Assembly: GCA_050288705.1 (NCBI GenBank) | Contig: JBNKEI010000210.1 | Location: 1-11,606 of the forward strand | Length of the DNA: 11,606 nt | Source of the DNA: JBNKEI01 sp050288705 | GTDB taxonomy: Bacteria; Myxococcota; Myxococcia; Myxococcales; UBA5297 | Direction: 5' to 3' | The notes under the pieces: model-generated | The model's input: the letters and a program-made list of their open reading frames with translations, nothing else | What the model was told of the DNA's origin: nothing | The model's database searches: none | Shown: positions 5,133 through 11,606 of the stretch, one piece after another | Layout: each line of letters opens with the position of its first letter | How positions within the stretch are numbered: the first letter of the stretch is position 1 | Translations under genes and position numbers: made by a program

Positions 5133-6670
5133 TTATGAATTCCGCTTCTATGCATCACCAATCGCAGCACACAAAAACCAAGCGCCAACCAGCCCACTAG
5201 ATCTCCAATTATTCCGTATACGGTAGCGCCCCCGGAAAGCATGGGTACTTCCTGCACCAGTATTTCCGCCTTTTCAAATGCGCTTTTGCGCACCACCCGC
5301 CCAGCAGAATCAACAAAGGCACTAATGCCGGTTGCGGTAGAACGAATCAGCCATCGCCGATGCTCGATGGCGCGAAAGGTGGCCAGCGCCAAGTGAATTT
5401 TTGGCTCAACTGGACCGTACCAAGAATCATTGGTTACATTAACCATGGCCTGAGGAACTAGACCACGAGAATCTCTTATTGCCATTAGTTCGCGAATGTG
5501 TCTCGGTAAAATGTCTTCGTAACACACGTTGGCAGAAAACTGATAATTCCCCACGGCAATGGGAGCCAAAGATTGCCCGCGCTCAAATACTGAAAGATAG
5601 GGAAGTAATCCAACTTTCACCAACCAGTCGAAAACTTCCGGAAAATGTTCTTGACCAGGAAGATATTCTCCAAAAATCAGCAACTTGACTTTGTCGTAAG
5701 CTCCCCCTATCGCACCATCAGGATTTACTACAAGCACGCTATTCCAAATTTTTCGCCGCCGACCATCGTGCTCTCCTCGGAGCGCACCAATCACCATAGG
5801 AACTTTGGGTTCGGTTGCTACTGCACCGGTAAGATTAGACGAGGAAGTCACCACCCGGTTAAATCCACTCTCAGGCCAAACCAATAACCCTACTCCGGGT
5901 ATATTCATGGCTTGGTCACTCATTTCTCGGTAGCGGTCAATTCCTTCTTCCACGCGCAGGTGTTTATCTCCCGCACCTACATTGGCCTGGATAATTGCTA
6001 CCTTGAGATGAGGAGAACTTGCTTCCCATAAAGCCAGGTAATGCATTCGTATCGTTGAATAACTAATAGTTAAAACCAGACTGGCCAAAGCCACAGCTCC
6101 ATGTTTCCAAGGAATCGCCCGGTTTTCCATTTTCGCCAAAATTAGCTCGGCAATTACTCCGTTAATCAAAGCAATAATTCCGGAGAGGAAAAGCACCCCG
6201 CCAATGTCTACTACTTGGGTAAGATAAGGAATCCAGGCCTGTGAATTAGCCGTGTAGCTCGGAAATAGCATGGGGAAGATAAATTCCGCCACCACCAGAG
6301 CCAGAGGAGCGCTCCAACTCCAAGACATGCCTCGGCGCTTGCAGAGAGTCCACGCGAGAACGCCAAATAGCGCAAAAACAAGGCCCTGCCCTATACACAG
6401 TAATAGATACCCCAGCGTTGCCAAAGGCAAAGACAAGTAAGCAAACGTTTGTAATAGATGAACGATCCAGTAGTAACCGCCAAGAAAACTGACCGTGCCC
6501 ATCCACCACGACAAAAAGAAAGCATTTTTGGCAGCCTGAGTGCGGTGCAAAGCTATAAGTAGGGGAACAAAAGCCAGCCAGGCTAAGTACCACTGGTCAA
6601 AGCCTACGAAACCCAGAAAGTAAAAGACACCTGAAACAGTAGCCAGAACGATTTTAGTTTTTGTTTTCAC
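5129..6670 (-). CDS. lnt: Apolipoprotein N-acyltransferase
   Basis: Lnt transfers an acyl chain from a phospholipid to the N-terminal Cys of diacylated apolipoproteins in the inner membrane, the last step of lipoprotein maturation before Lol sorting. The 513-residue protein has an N-terminal bundle of hydrophobic helices (about 5-205), a periplasmic nitrilase-like domain (about 222-475) starting LKVAIIQANVG, and a final helix (about 484-506). The catalytic triad is visible: E267 in WPESGFN, K327 in YDKVKLLIFGEYLPG and C383 in NVCYEDILP; E335 in the FGE motif is also conserved. The start is GTG at 6670, with no evident Shine-Dalgarno, but it fits the family N-terminus (hydrophobic helix, then a FxPLL-type motif). 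The gene overlaps the TauE start by 4 nt and lies 82 bp after the response regulator gene. All key residues are present, so it should be active. Confidence 0.95.
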   Translation of the reverse strand: MKTKTKIVLATVSGVFYFLGFVGFDQWYLAWLAFVPLLIALHRTQAAKNAFFLSWWMGTVSFLGGYYWIVHLLQTFAYLSLPLATLGYLLLCIGQGLVFALFGVLAWTLCKRRGMSWSWSAPLALVVAEFIFPMLFPSYTANSQAWIPYLTQVVDIGGVLFLSGIIALINGVIAELILAKMENRAIPWKHGAVALASLVLTISYSTIRMHYLALWEASSPHLKVAIIQANVGAGDKHLRVEEGIDRYREMSDQAMNIPGVGLLVWPESGFNRVVTSSSNLTGAVATEPKVPMVIGALRGEHDGRRRKIWNSVLVVNPDGAIGGAYDKVKLLIFGEYLPGQEHFPEVFDWLVKVGLLPYLSVFERGQSLAPIAVGNYQFSANVCYEDILPRHIRELMAIRDSRGLVPQAMVNVTNDSWYGPVEPKIHLALATFRAIEHRRWLIRSTATGISAFVDSAGRVVRKSAFEKAEILVQEVPMLSGGATVYGIIGDLVGWLALGFCVLRLVMHRSGIHK

Positions 6671-6752
6671 GGGCGCAGCGAGACGACTAAGAGATTATTA
6701 GGAAGAAACAGAAGAAAAACAGCTTTGGTCAGCCTTCAAAACTATCACATAC

Positions 6753-7133
6753 TCAATGAATGCGCATAGAAGTTGGCTGTCCGATCAAATCGCGCACTTT
6801 CTGTTCTAGAGCAGCGGCATTCAAAGGCTTGCCAACATATCCCGCAGCTCCAATCAAATCTGCCTCCCATTCAAATCCGTACGCAGAAATTACCAGCACC
6901 GGAATAGAACTAGCCTGGGGCATTTTTTTCAATGCTTCTAGCACCGCCCAACCGCTCATCACCGGCATCTTCAAATCAAGAAGCACTAATTCAGGAAGCC
7001 ATTCTTCCAGTTTTTCTAGCGCCTGTTGTCCATTCTCTGCCTCCACCACCGCATACCCCATGGCCATCAAAGTTTCGCCAAGAAAGGAGCGAAAATCAGC
7101 GTCGTCATCCACCACCAAGATATAACCGTCCAT
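6753..7133 (-). CDS. Single-domain response regulator (CheY-like receiver)
   Basis: The 126-residue cytosolic protein is only a receiver domain. It shows the acidic pocket D9-D10-D11 in VVDDDADF, the phospho-acceptor D53 in LLDLKMPVMSGW, the switch Ser S83 in LVISA and the conserved K102 in GKP. No DNA-binding or enzymatic output domain follows, so it must act by protein-protein contact or as a phosphorelay intermediate, as CheY- and Spo0F-like proteins do. No histidine kinase is visible in the window. The ATG at 7133 is preceded by GAGG at 6 nt. It is the first gene of the minus-strand cluster with lnt, TauE and DUF1634, and diverges from tldD across about 230 bp. Whether it is co-transcribed with lnt (82 bp gap, no terminator seen) is uncertain. 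Confidence 0.9.
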   Translation of the reverse strand: MDGYILVVDDDADFRSFLGETLMAMGYAVVEAENGQQALEKLEEWLPELVLLDLKMPVMSGWAVLEALKKMPQASSIPVLVISAYGFEWEADLIGAAGYVGKPLNAAALEQKVRDLIGQPTSMRIH

Positions 7134-7226
7134 TCCATCCCTCAGAAGGAATAAAGGGTAAGGTTAGAGCCTAGTTGCCTTTGCGGGAAGCCCCATTTTT
7201 CCAAGCTGCTTACTTTTCTTTTCACT

Positions 7227-7290
7227 TGCTCGTGTTCGGCAGCGCTTATTATGCTTGGCGGGTTAAAGAATTTTTTTATCTGCTCGTGTT
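7227..7290. repeat. Direct repeat TGCTCGTGTT in the divergent promoter region
   Basis: TGCTCGTGTT occurs at 7227-7236 and 7281-7290, 54 nt apart, between the response regulator and tldD starts. The second copy abuts the candidate tldD -35 box. Possible regulator half-sites; a chance repeat is not excluded. Confidence 0.3.
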
Positions 7291-7317
7291 TGTTAAGCTT
7301 TTCCCTTCTGCTAGGAT
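7290..7317 (+). promoter_or_regulatory. Candidate promoter of tldD-pmbA
   Basis: TTGTTA (7290-7295) and TAGGAT (7312-7317) are each 4/6 matches to sigma70 boxes with a 16-nt spacer. They place a start near 7324, about 43 nt before the tldD ATG at 7367. If correct, this also excludes longer reading-frame starts upstream of 7324. Confidence 0.35.
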
Positions 7318-7366
7318 ACCTCTTCCATTCCAGTCAACTTGGCTACAATTGGCCAACGGGGAACGC

Positions 7367-8815
7367 ATGAACCACGATTTTGAAAATGGCGCTAACTGCC
7401 AAGCAAACTATTTCTCGCGCTTTGGCATTGACGAACGAATAATTCGCGAGGCTATTGCTGCTGCTCTTTCCCAAGGTGGCGACTGGGCAGACCTCTACTT
7501 TCAACACAGTAAAAACAACTACTTGGCGCTGGAGGATGGAGAAGTAAATCGCGCCTATTGCCAAACAGCACTGGGAGTAGGCATTCGCGTGCTCCAAGGA
7601 AACCAAACCGGATATGCTTATACCGAAGACTTAAGACGCGGCTCGATCATTAACGCCGCGAAAACTGCTGCAGCAATTGCCAATGGTCCAGCGCGGGCGA
7701 CACCAACTAGTTATCGGACGACTCCACTAGCTAATCACTATTCCATGAGAGTTCCTTGGGAAGGCATAGAGCCCAAAGAAAAACTTCCCATTCTTTATCA
7801 AATTAATACCGGAGCGTTCCAGGCTGACCCGCGCATTGAAAAAGTAAGCATTGCCCTAGGTGACCAAATTAGCTTTATTCTCTTTGCCGACAGCGAAGGA
7901 CGCATAGTAGAAGACACCCAGCCCATGACCGACCTAAGGGTCAGTTGTGTGGCCCAGCACCAAGGACGACGAGAATCCAATGGATACTCCTGTTCTGGTC
8001 GCGCCGGCTTCGAGTTTTACACTCCCCAACGCATCGAGAACGTGCTTAAACAAGCAATTTCTCGAACTTTGATTCTATTCGACTCGTTTACGCCTCCCGC
8101 CGGAGAAATGCCCGTGGTGTTGGCAGCGGGTTCTTCGGGAATTCTTCTTCACGAGGCCATTGGTCATGGCATGGAGGCCGACTTCGCCCGCAAAAACATT
8201 TCTATATATGCAGACAAAGTTGGTAAGACCATCGCCAAGCCTTTTGTAAATGTAGTGGACGATGGCACACTCCCTGGTTCTCGTGGCTCCATCAATGTTG
8301 ACGATGAAGGAGTACTCGGGCAAAAAACAATGCTGGTAGAAAACGGAGTTTTTACTTCGTTTTTGCATGATCGGATTTCCGCCAAACATTTTGGGGTTGC
8401 CCCTACTGGTAATGGACGTCGCGAGAACTATGCCTTTGCTCCCATTCCCCGTATGCGCACAACTTATTTGCTTCCCGGGCCGCATGCGCACGAAGAAATT
8501 ATTGCTTCGGTAAAAAAGGGTATTTACTGCGAAAATTTCACTAATGGTCAGGTACAGATTGGGGCCGGTGATTTCACTTTTTATGTAAAAAATGGGCATC
8601 TTATTGAAAATGGTAAATTGACCAGGCCAATAAAAGACGTAAACGTAATTGGCAATGGTCCAAAAGTCTTAGAAAACGTGGACATGGTAGCAGACAATTT
8701 GGTGCTAGACGATTTTGCGGGATCTTGCGGTAAAGACGGGCAAATGGTGCCAGTGTCTTTGGGCTTACCCACCGTACGTGTGCCTTCAATGACCGTGGGT
8801 GGCAAGCAAGCCTAG
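7367..8815 (+). CDS. tldD: Metalloprotease TldD
   Basis: TldD is the catalytic subunit of the TldD/TldE (PmbA) heterodimer, a cytosolic zinc protease that trims unfolded peptides; in enterobacteria it matures microcin B17 and acts on the antitoxin CcdA. The protein is 482 residues, close to the length of E. coli TldD. The zinc site is visible: HEAIGH with H262, E263 and H267, and the distal Cys C454 in SCGKDGQ. Other conserved blocks are VVDDGT, DDEGV, PTGNGRRENYA and MPRMR.TY.LPG. I chose ATG 7367 because GGGGA lies 4 nt upstream and the family N-terminus starts there; the same frame is open back to a TTG at 7175, but the extra 64 residues are hydrophobic and foreign to the family. pmbA follows after 46 bp. 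There is no sign of damage. Confidence 0.95.
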   Translation: MNHDFENGANCQANYFSRFGIDERIIREAIAAALSQGGDWADLYFQHSKNNYLALEDGEVNRAYCQTALGVGIRVLQGNQTGYAYTEDLRRGSIINAAKTAAAIANGPARATPTSYRTTPLANHYSMRVPWEGIEPKEKLPILYQINTGAFQADPRIEKVSIALGDQISFILFADSEGRIVEDTQPMTDLRVSCVAQHQGRRESNGYSCSGRAGFEFYTPQRIENVLKQAISRTLILFDSFTPPAGEMPVVLAAGSSGILLHEAIGHGMEADFARKNISIYADKVGKTIAKPFVNVVDDGTLPGSRGSINVDDEGVLGQKTMLVENGVFTSFLHDRISAKHFGVAPTGNGRRENYAFAPIPRMRTTYLLPGPHAHEEIIASVKKGIYCENFTNGQVQIGAGDFTFYVKNGHLIENGKLTRPIKDVNVIGNGPKVLENVDMVADNLVLDDFAGSCGKDGQMVPVSLGLPTVRVPSMTVGGKQA

Positions 8816-8861
8816 ATCCTACTTTTTACACAAATATCTTAACTACTCGAAAGGTTTTAAA

Positions 8862-10190
8862 ATGACTGGTGAAAACATGCTTGAGATGGCCAAACAGGCA
8901 GTTAGGTTAGGCCAAAAAAAGGGCGCCCAAGAAGTTGCCGTCAACACTCGCCGCACTCGGGAAGTTTCGGTGTCTTGGCGCGATGGAAATCTAGAAAAGT
9001 TGCACGAAGCCACCACTGCTGCCCTTTCTCTCCAGTTGTATGTAGATGGACGCTACTCCGCGGTTTCCACCAGCGATCTGCGTCCTGAAGCATTGGAAAA
9101 ATTTATTGAAAATGCCATTTCCCTTGCCCGCTCATTGGCCCCTGACCCCTATCGGTCGCTTCCCGACCCCCAAACATATAAGGGCCAGGCTGATATCGAT
9201 TTGCAACTAGAAGATGCCTCTTACGATTCGCTTTCCGCGGTGCAGCGTCGAAAAATTGCCCAAAGCATGGAAGAAGCAGCCCGCGCAGTTGATGGTGCCC
9301 AGGCGATTCTCTCAGTGACTACTCAAGTAGCAGATTCGCAATCGCAGCATTTCAAAGTGCATTCCAACGGATTCGAGGGTACAACCCGCGAGACTTCTTT
9401 CTGGCTAGCCGCAGAAGCTTCCGTGCAGGACCCCGATGGGCGTCGTCCAGAAGACTACGACTTTGCCGGATCTCGTTTTTTTAAGCAATTACCTGATTCC
9501 TCGACCATTGGTCGCCAAGCAGCCCAACGCGCTTTGCAACGCATTGGCGCCCAAAAAGGCTCTTCCGCGGTTGTTCCAGTGGCTATTGATTACCGAGCTG
9601 GCGGCCGAATATTTTCTTATCTAATCGGGCCCCTTTCCGCTGCTTCATTGCAACAAAAAAGATCGATGTTTGAAGGCAAGTTAGAAACGACGATCGGCTC
9701 TCCTCTGCTAAGCGTTCATGATGACCCTCTTATTCCCAAAGCTTTTGGCTCTTACCTTTTTGACGGCGAAGGAATGGCGGCTAAACGTTTAGCGATATTT
9801 GAATCGGGAGTTTTAAAAAACTATTACGTTGACTGTTACTACGGAAAAAAACTGAAAATGACCCCCACTACTGGCCATTCATCGAATTTAATTTGGAAGC
9901 TTGGCTCCCAAAGTCCTTCCAAACTTTATTCGCAAATGAAAGAAGGTATTTTGATTACTGGTTTTCTTGGAGGAAACTCCAATAGTACTACTGGAGATTT
10001 TTCTTTAGGAATACAGGGTTTTCGCATTCGCCAGGGAAAGATTGCCGAACCAGTAGCCGAAATGAATCTTTCCGGAAATCATTTAGATTTTTGGAAAAGA
10101 TTAGTTGCAGTTGGCAATGATCCGCATCCTTATTCATCTCTGCGCATTCCCACCCTGGTCTTTGATAAGGTACAAATTGCCGGCATGTAG
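8862..10190 (+). CDS. pmbA: TldE/PmbA, non-catalytic partner of TldD
   Basis: The 442-residue protein belongs to the same PmbA/TldD family but has no HExxxH motif, as expected for the TldE subunit, which dimerises with TldD and shapes the peptide tunnel. Recognisable C-terminal family blocks are TPTTGHSSN, GNSNSTTGDFSLGIQGF, AEMNLSGN, VAVGNDPHP and a final VQIAGM. The ATG at 8862 has GAAAGG 7 nt upstream; a GTG in frame at 8799, inside the tldD coding region, would add 21 unlikely residues. Co-transcription with tldD is expected from the 46-bp gap. A hairpin at 10214-10235 lies just after the stop codon. In other bacteria the pair processes ribosomally made peptides, but no precursor peptide gene is apparent nearby, so a general proteolytic role is more likely here. 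Confidence 0.93.
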   Translation: MTGENMLEMAKQAVRLGQKKGAQEVAVNTRRTREVSVSWRDGNLEKLHEATTAALSLQLYVDGRYSAVSTSDLRPEALEKFIENAISLARSLAPDPYRSLPDPQTYKGQADIDLQLEDASYDSLSAVQRRKIAQSMEEAARAVDGAQAILSVTTQVADSQSQHFKVHSNGFEGTTRETSFWLAAEASVQDPDGRRPEDYDFAGSRFFKQLPDSSTIGRQAAQRALQRIGAQKGSSAVVPVAIDYRAGGRIFSYLIGPLSAASLQQKRSMFEGKLETTIGSPLLSVHDDPLIPKAFGSYLFDGEGMAAKRLAIFESGVLKNYYVDCYYGKKLKMTPTTGHSSNLIWKLGSQSPSKLYSQMKEGILITGFLGGNSNSTTGDFSLGIQGFRIRQGKIAEPVAEMNLSGNHLDFWKRLVAVGNDPHPYSSLRIPTLVFDKVQIAGM

Positions 10191-10213
10191 CCTTTTATTA
10201 ATTAACTAGGCAT

Positions 10214-10235
10214 AGCGGGTAGTTTCCTACTCGCT
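10214..10235. terminator. Hairpin between convergent pmbA and matrixin genes
   Basis: A 9-bp stem (10214-10222 with 10227-10235, one G-T wobble in the + strand RNA) closes a 4-nt loop TTTC. It lies 24 nt after the pmbA stop codon and 10 nt before the end of the matrixin gene. The tail is only TTTCC, so it is a weak intrinsic terminator or an RNA 3'-end stabiliser, possibly serving both directions. Confidence 0.5.
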
Positions 10236-10244
10236 TTCCACTAG

Positions 10245-11129
10245 TCATTCGATAGCAGCAGAGTTTCTTCTCCGCAAAAAAACGTAAAAACCCCACCAAG
10301 TCCAAATCACCCCGAGTACAACCATAATGGGCGGGCTAGATGCTTGCTGACAGCCGCCAACTACTTGCTGGCCACCACTCGCCGACTGAGAGCACTGAGA
10401 TGCAGTTTTCCCTGGGGGAAAAAGAAAACAGACTCCTAGAATATCGTCGGAGTCTAGAGTTCTTTTGTTTAATTCGAGGTTGTCGGCCTGCCAGTACATG
10501 GTAGCGCTTGGGTAAGGGCTGTGATCCAGCCCCAACAAATGTCCAATCTCGTGAGTCATCACATTGCGAACGTCGGTGGCCACGCAATTAGCGGGCCTAG
10601 GAAACGGCGTGCTACAAAAAGGCGCGTCAACCGTGGAAAAAACAAATTGCGCACCATTCATTTCAATATCAGCATCAACAATTTCCCCGGTTTCTGCATT
10701 AAATGAAGTGGTAGTAAGTGCAATAATTCCGTCGGAGTCTTCCCAACAATTATATTTGTTTTTACATCCCCCTTCTCGACGACAAGCATCGCCGGCCGGA
10801 ACTACTTGTTCGCAAAAACTTTCTCTTACTACTATTAGATTAGAATAATCTATTCCTACCAAATGACCGGCTACCGTTCCCATATATTGAAATCCAAGAT
10901 CGGTACATTCTGGGTCAGCCCAAGCCTGAAAACTCTGTTTTATGGCCTCAAAAAATTCTGGACCGGCATCTCGACTCCCTTTTTCGTTAATGACAAAGGG
11001 TATTTTATGAGTACACCAAAAGAGGGCTGGAGAATCGCTTTGCTGATTGACGTGACTACGAGTAAAAGCTTGTCCACTAATTGGCAACACCAGCCCCCAG
11101 GTCATAACCAATACCCGGACTAGCTTCAT
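10245..11129 (-). CDS. Secreted matrixin-family (M10) metalloprotease with C-terminal anchor
   Basis: The 294-residue protein has a signal peptide (hydrophobic core in VLVMTWGLVLPISG, likely cleavage after A21). The zinc motif HEIGHLLGLDH is at 193-203, with a Met-turn at M211 in SATMYW. The start of the domain, PFVINEKG...FFEAIKQSFQAW, is the strand-helix expected in matrixins. Eleven Cys are found beyond the signal peptide, suggesting disulfides. The C-terminus has GGC (C260), then a hydrophobic helix at about 267-285, then RRR (286-288), resembling MYXO-CTERM sorting signals in which the Cys is modified and the tail removed; I infer surface anchoring. The start at 11129 is chosen because AGAAGGG lies 7 nt upstream and it overlaps the upstream stop codon (ATGA); an ATG at 11150 would add seven residues before the signal peptide. 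The substrate is unknown. Confidence 0.85.
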   Translation of the reverse strand: MKLVRVLVMTWGLVLPISGQAFTRSHVNQQSDSPALFWCTHKIPFVINEKGSRDAGPEFFEAIKQSFQAWADPECTDLGFQYMGTVAGHLVGIDYSNLIVVRESFCEQVVPAGDACRREGGCKNKYNCWEDSDGIIALTTTSFNAETGEIVDADIEMNGAQFVFSTVDAPFCSTPFPRPANCVATDVRNVMTHEIGHLLGLDHSPYPSATMYWQADNLELNKRTLDSDDILGVCFLFPPGKTASQCSQSASGGQQVVGGCQQASSPPIMVVLGVIWTWWGFYVFLRRRNSAAIE

Positions 11130-11476
11130 GGCTGGCCCTTCTGCATGCAAAGCGCTTTTTTAACTTGCTGCACTAAATCCGCTACGCTCATAGAAGGAAA
11201 CGTCGGTACATTTTGCAATTGCCCGTTTTTTTTCAAAAAATGCAAGCCATTGGTCTCCTGCCTAACCATCGGGACGCCGCCGGCGTTGACATACACGCCA
11301 AATTTCCCCAACGATAGGCTTTCTACGGTCAGAGTTCCTTCTTTTGCCCTCTTAAGAAAAAGAATTACTTCCTCGCCCGCCCGAAAGCTGGGCGCGCCGT
11401 GAACTTTCTGGCCGACTTCATCCACTATTCCCCCCGGGGTTCTTACTTCTACTACCATTGGAGACACTAAAGACAT
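11126..11476 (-). CDS. Matrixin-partner protein, intact C-terminal part; 5' part interrupted
   Basis: The 116-residue frame reads VVEVRTPGG...VGQKVHGAPSFRAGEEVILFL...LGKFGVYVN, a pattern I recognise from small secreted proteins encoded next to matrixin genes in Myxococcota-like genomes; I know no function or family name. In such proteins this block is preceded by a TTFRVEEALKG-like segment. Here FALKG is encoded directly upstream of the ATG at 11476 in the same frame, and PYTTFRI lies further upstream (11567-11587) in that frame, but 72 nt with three stop codons (TAA 11561-11563, TAG 11540-11542, TAG 11516-11518) separate them. The ATG at 11476 has AAAAGGG directly abutting it, too close for a good ribosome binding site, so it may not be a natural start. 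The gene end overlaps the matrixin start (ATGA), which implies co-translation. It is either a pseudogene or an unusual interrupted gene. Confidence 0.5.
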   Translation of the reverse strand: MSLVSPMVVEVRTPGGIVDEVGQKVHGAPSFRAGEEVILFLKRAKEGTLTVESLSLGKFGVYVNAGGVPMVRQETNGLHFLKKNGQLQNVPTFPSMSVADLVQQVKKALCMQKGQP

Positions 11477-11606
11477 CCCTTTTAAAGCAAAGTGAACTTG
11501 CAGGCGGCGAAGTTTCTAGTGCGCCAAAGCTTGCCGAATCTACGAACCAGACACCGTCACTTACCCGATACGAAAGGTAGTATAAGGGCTCATTTTCTCC
11601 ACTTTT

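Noticed and set aside
7175..7366. N-terminal extension of TldD from a TTG at 7175
   Set aside because: The extra 64 residues are hydrophobic and unlike TldD. The ATG at 7367 has a ribosome binding site and gives the family's normal length.
8799..8861. GTG start for PmbA overlapping tldD
   Set aside because: The ATG at 8862 has GAAAGG at 7 nt and gives a normal length; the added 21 residues do not fit the family.
11495..11566. Spliceosomal-type intron (GTAAGT...AAG) in the matrixin partner gene
   Set aside because: Removing the GT-AG-bounded 68 nt breaks the frame and destroys the FALKG motif, and all surrounding genes are bacterial.
11480..11606. Alternative minus-strand frame open from the window edge to about 11420
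   Set aside because: It does not resemble any family, and it overlaps the better-supported frame that contains PYTTFRI, FALKG and VRTPGG.
1..11606. CRISPR array, tRNA or rRNA genes
   Set aside because: No regularly spaced direct repeats and no recognisable tRNA or rRNA segments were seen on reading both strands by eye.

Overview
The window looks like a chromosomal segment of a Gram-negative bacterium. Lnt (apolipoprotein N-acyltransferase) implies an outer membrane with triacylated lipoproteins. A secreted matrixin ends in Gly-Cys, then a hydrophobic helix, then Arg-Arg-Arg, the layout of MYXO-CTERM sorting signals. Next to it is a small protein of a type I associate with matrixin genes in Myxococcota-like genomes. 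I lean towards a deltaproteobacterial/myxobacterial lineage of moderate GC, but no rRNA or species marker is present, so this is an inference.

Left part (1-3906) is accessory and partly decayed. It opens with the 5' end of a secreted-protein gene leaving the window on the minus strand, with a good sigma70-type promoter. About 890 bp without a convincing gene follow, holding a long inverted repeat, two strong imperfect palindromes and what looks like one terminus of an IS21-family element whose transposase is absent. Next come a pentapeptide-repeat protein gene (+), a truncated IHF/HU-like gene remnant (-), an N-acetyl sugar amidotransferase of the WbpG/PseA type (-) and a DUF1566 (Lcl-domain) gene (+) split by a frameshift.

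Middle part (3910-7133) is a compact minus-strand cluster read in the order single-domain response regulator, lnt, TauE/SafE permease, DUF1634 membrane protein. The last three genes overlap or nearly touch and are probably co-translated.

Right part starts with divergently transcribed tldD-pmbA (7367-10190, +), encoding the two subunits of the TldD/TldE metalloprotease. A hairpin in the convergent gap separates them from a minus-strand pair: a small protein gene whose 5' half is interrupted by stop codons, and, overlapping its stop codon, the matrixin gene.

I see no complete unknown multi-gene system. The items most worth a second look are the 72-nt stop-containing in-frame interruption in the matrixin partner gene, the two broken genes in the left part (IHF-like and DUF1566), the palindrome/IS-end region, and the TauE-DUF1634 and matrixin pairings.
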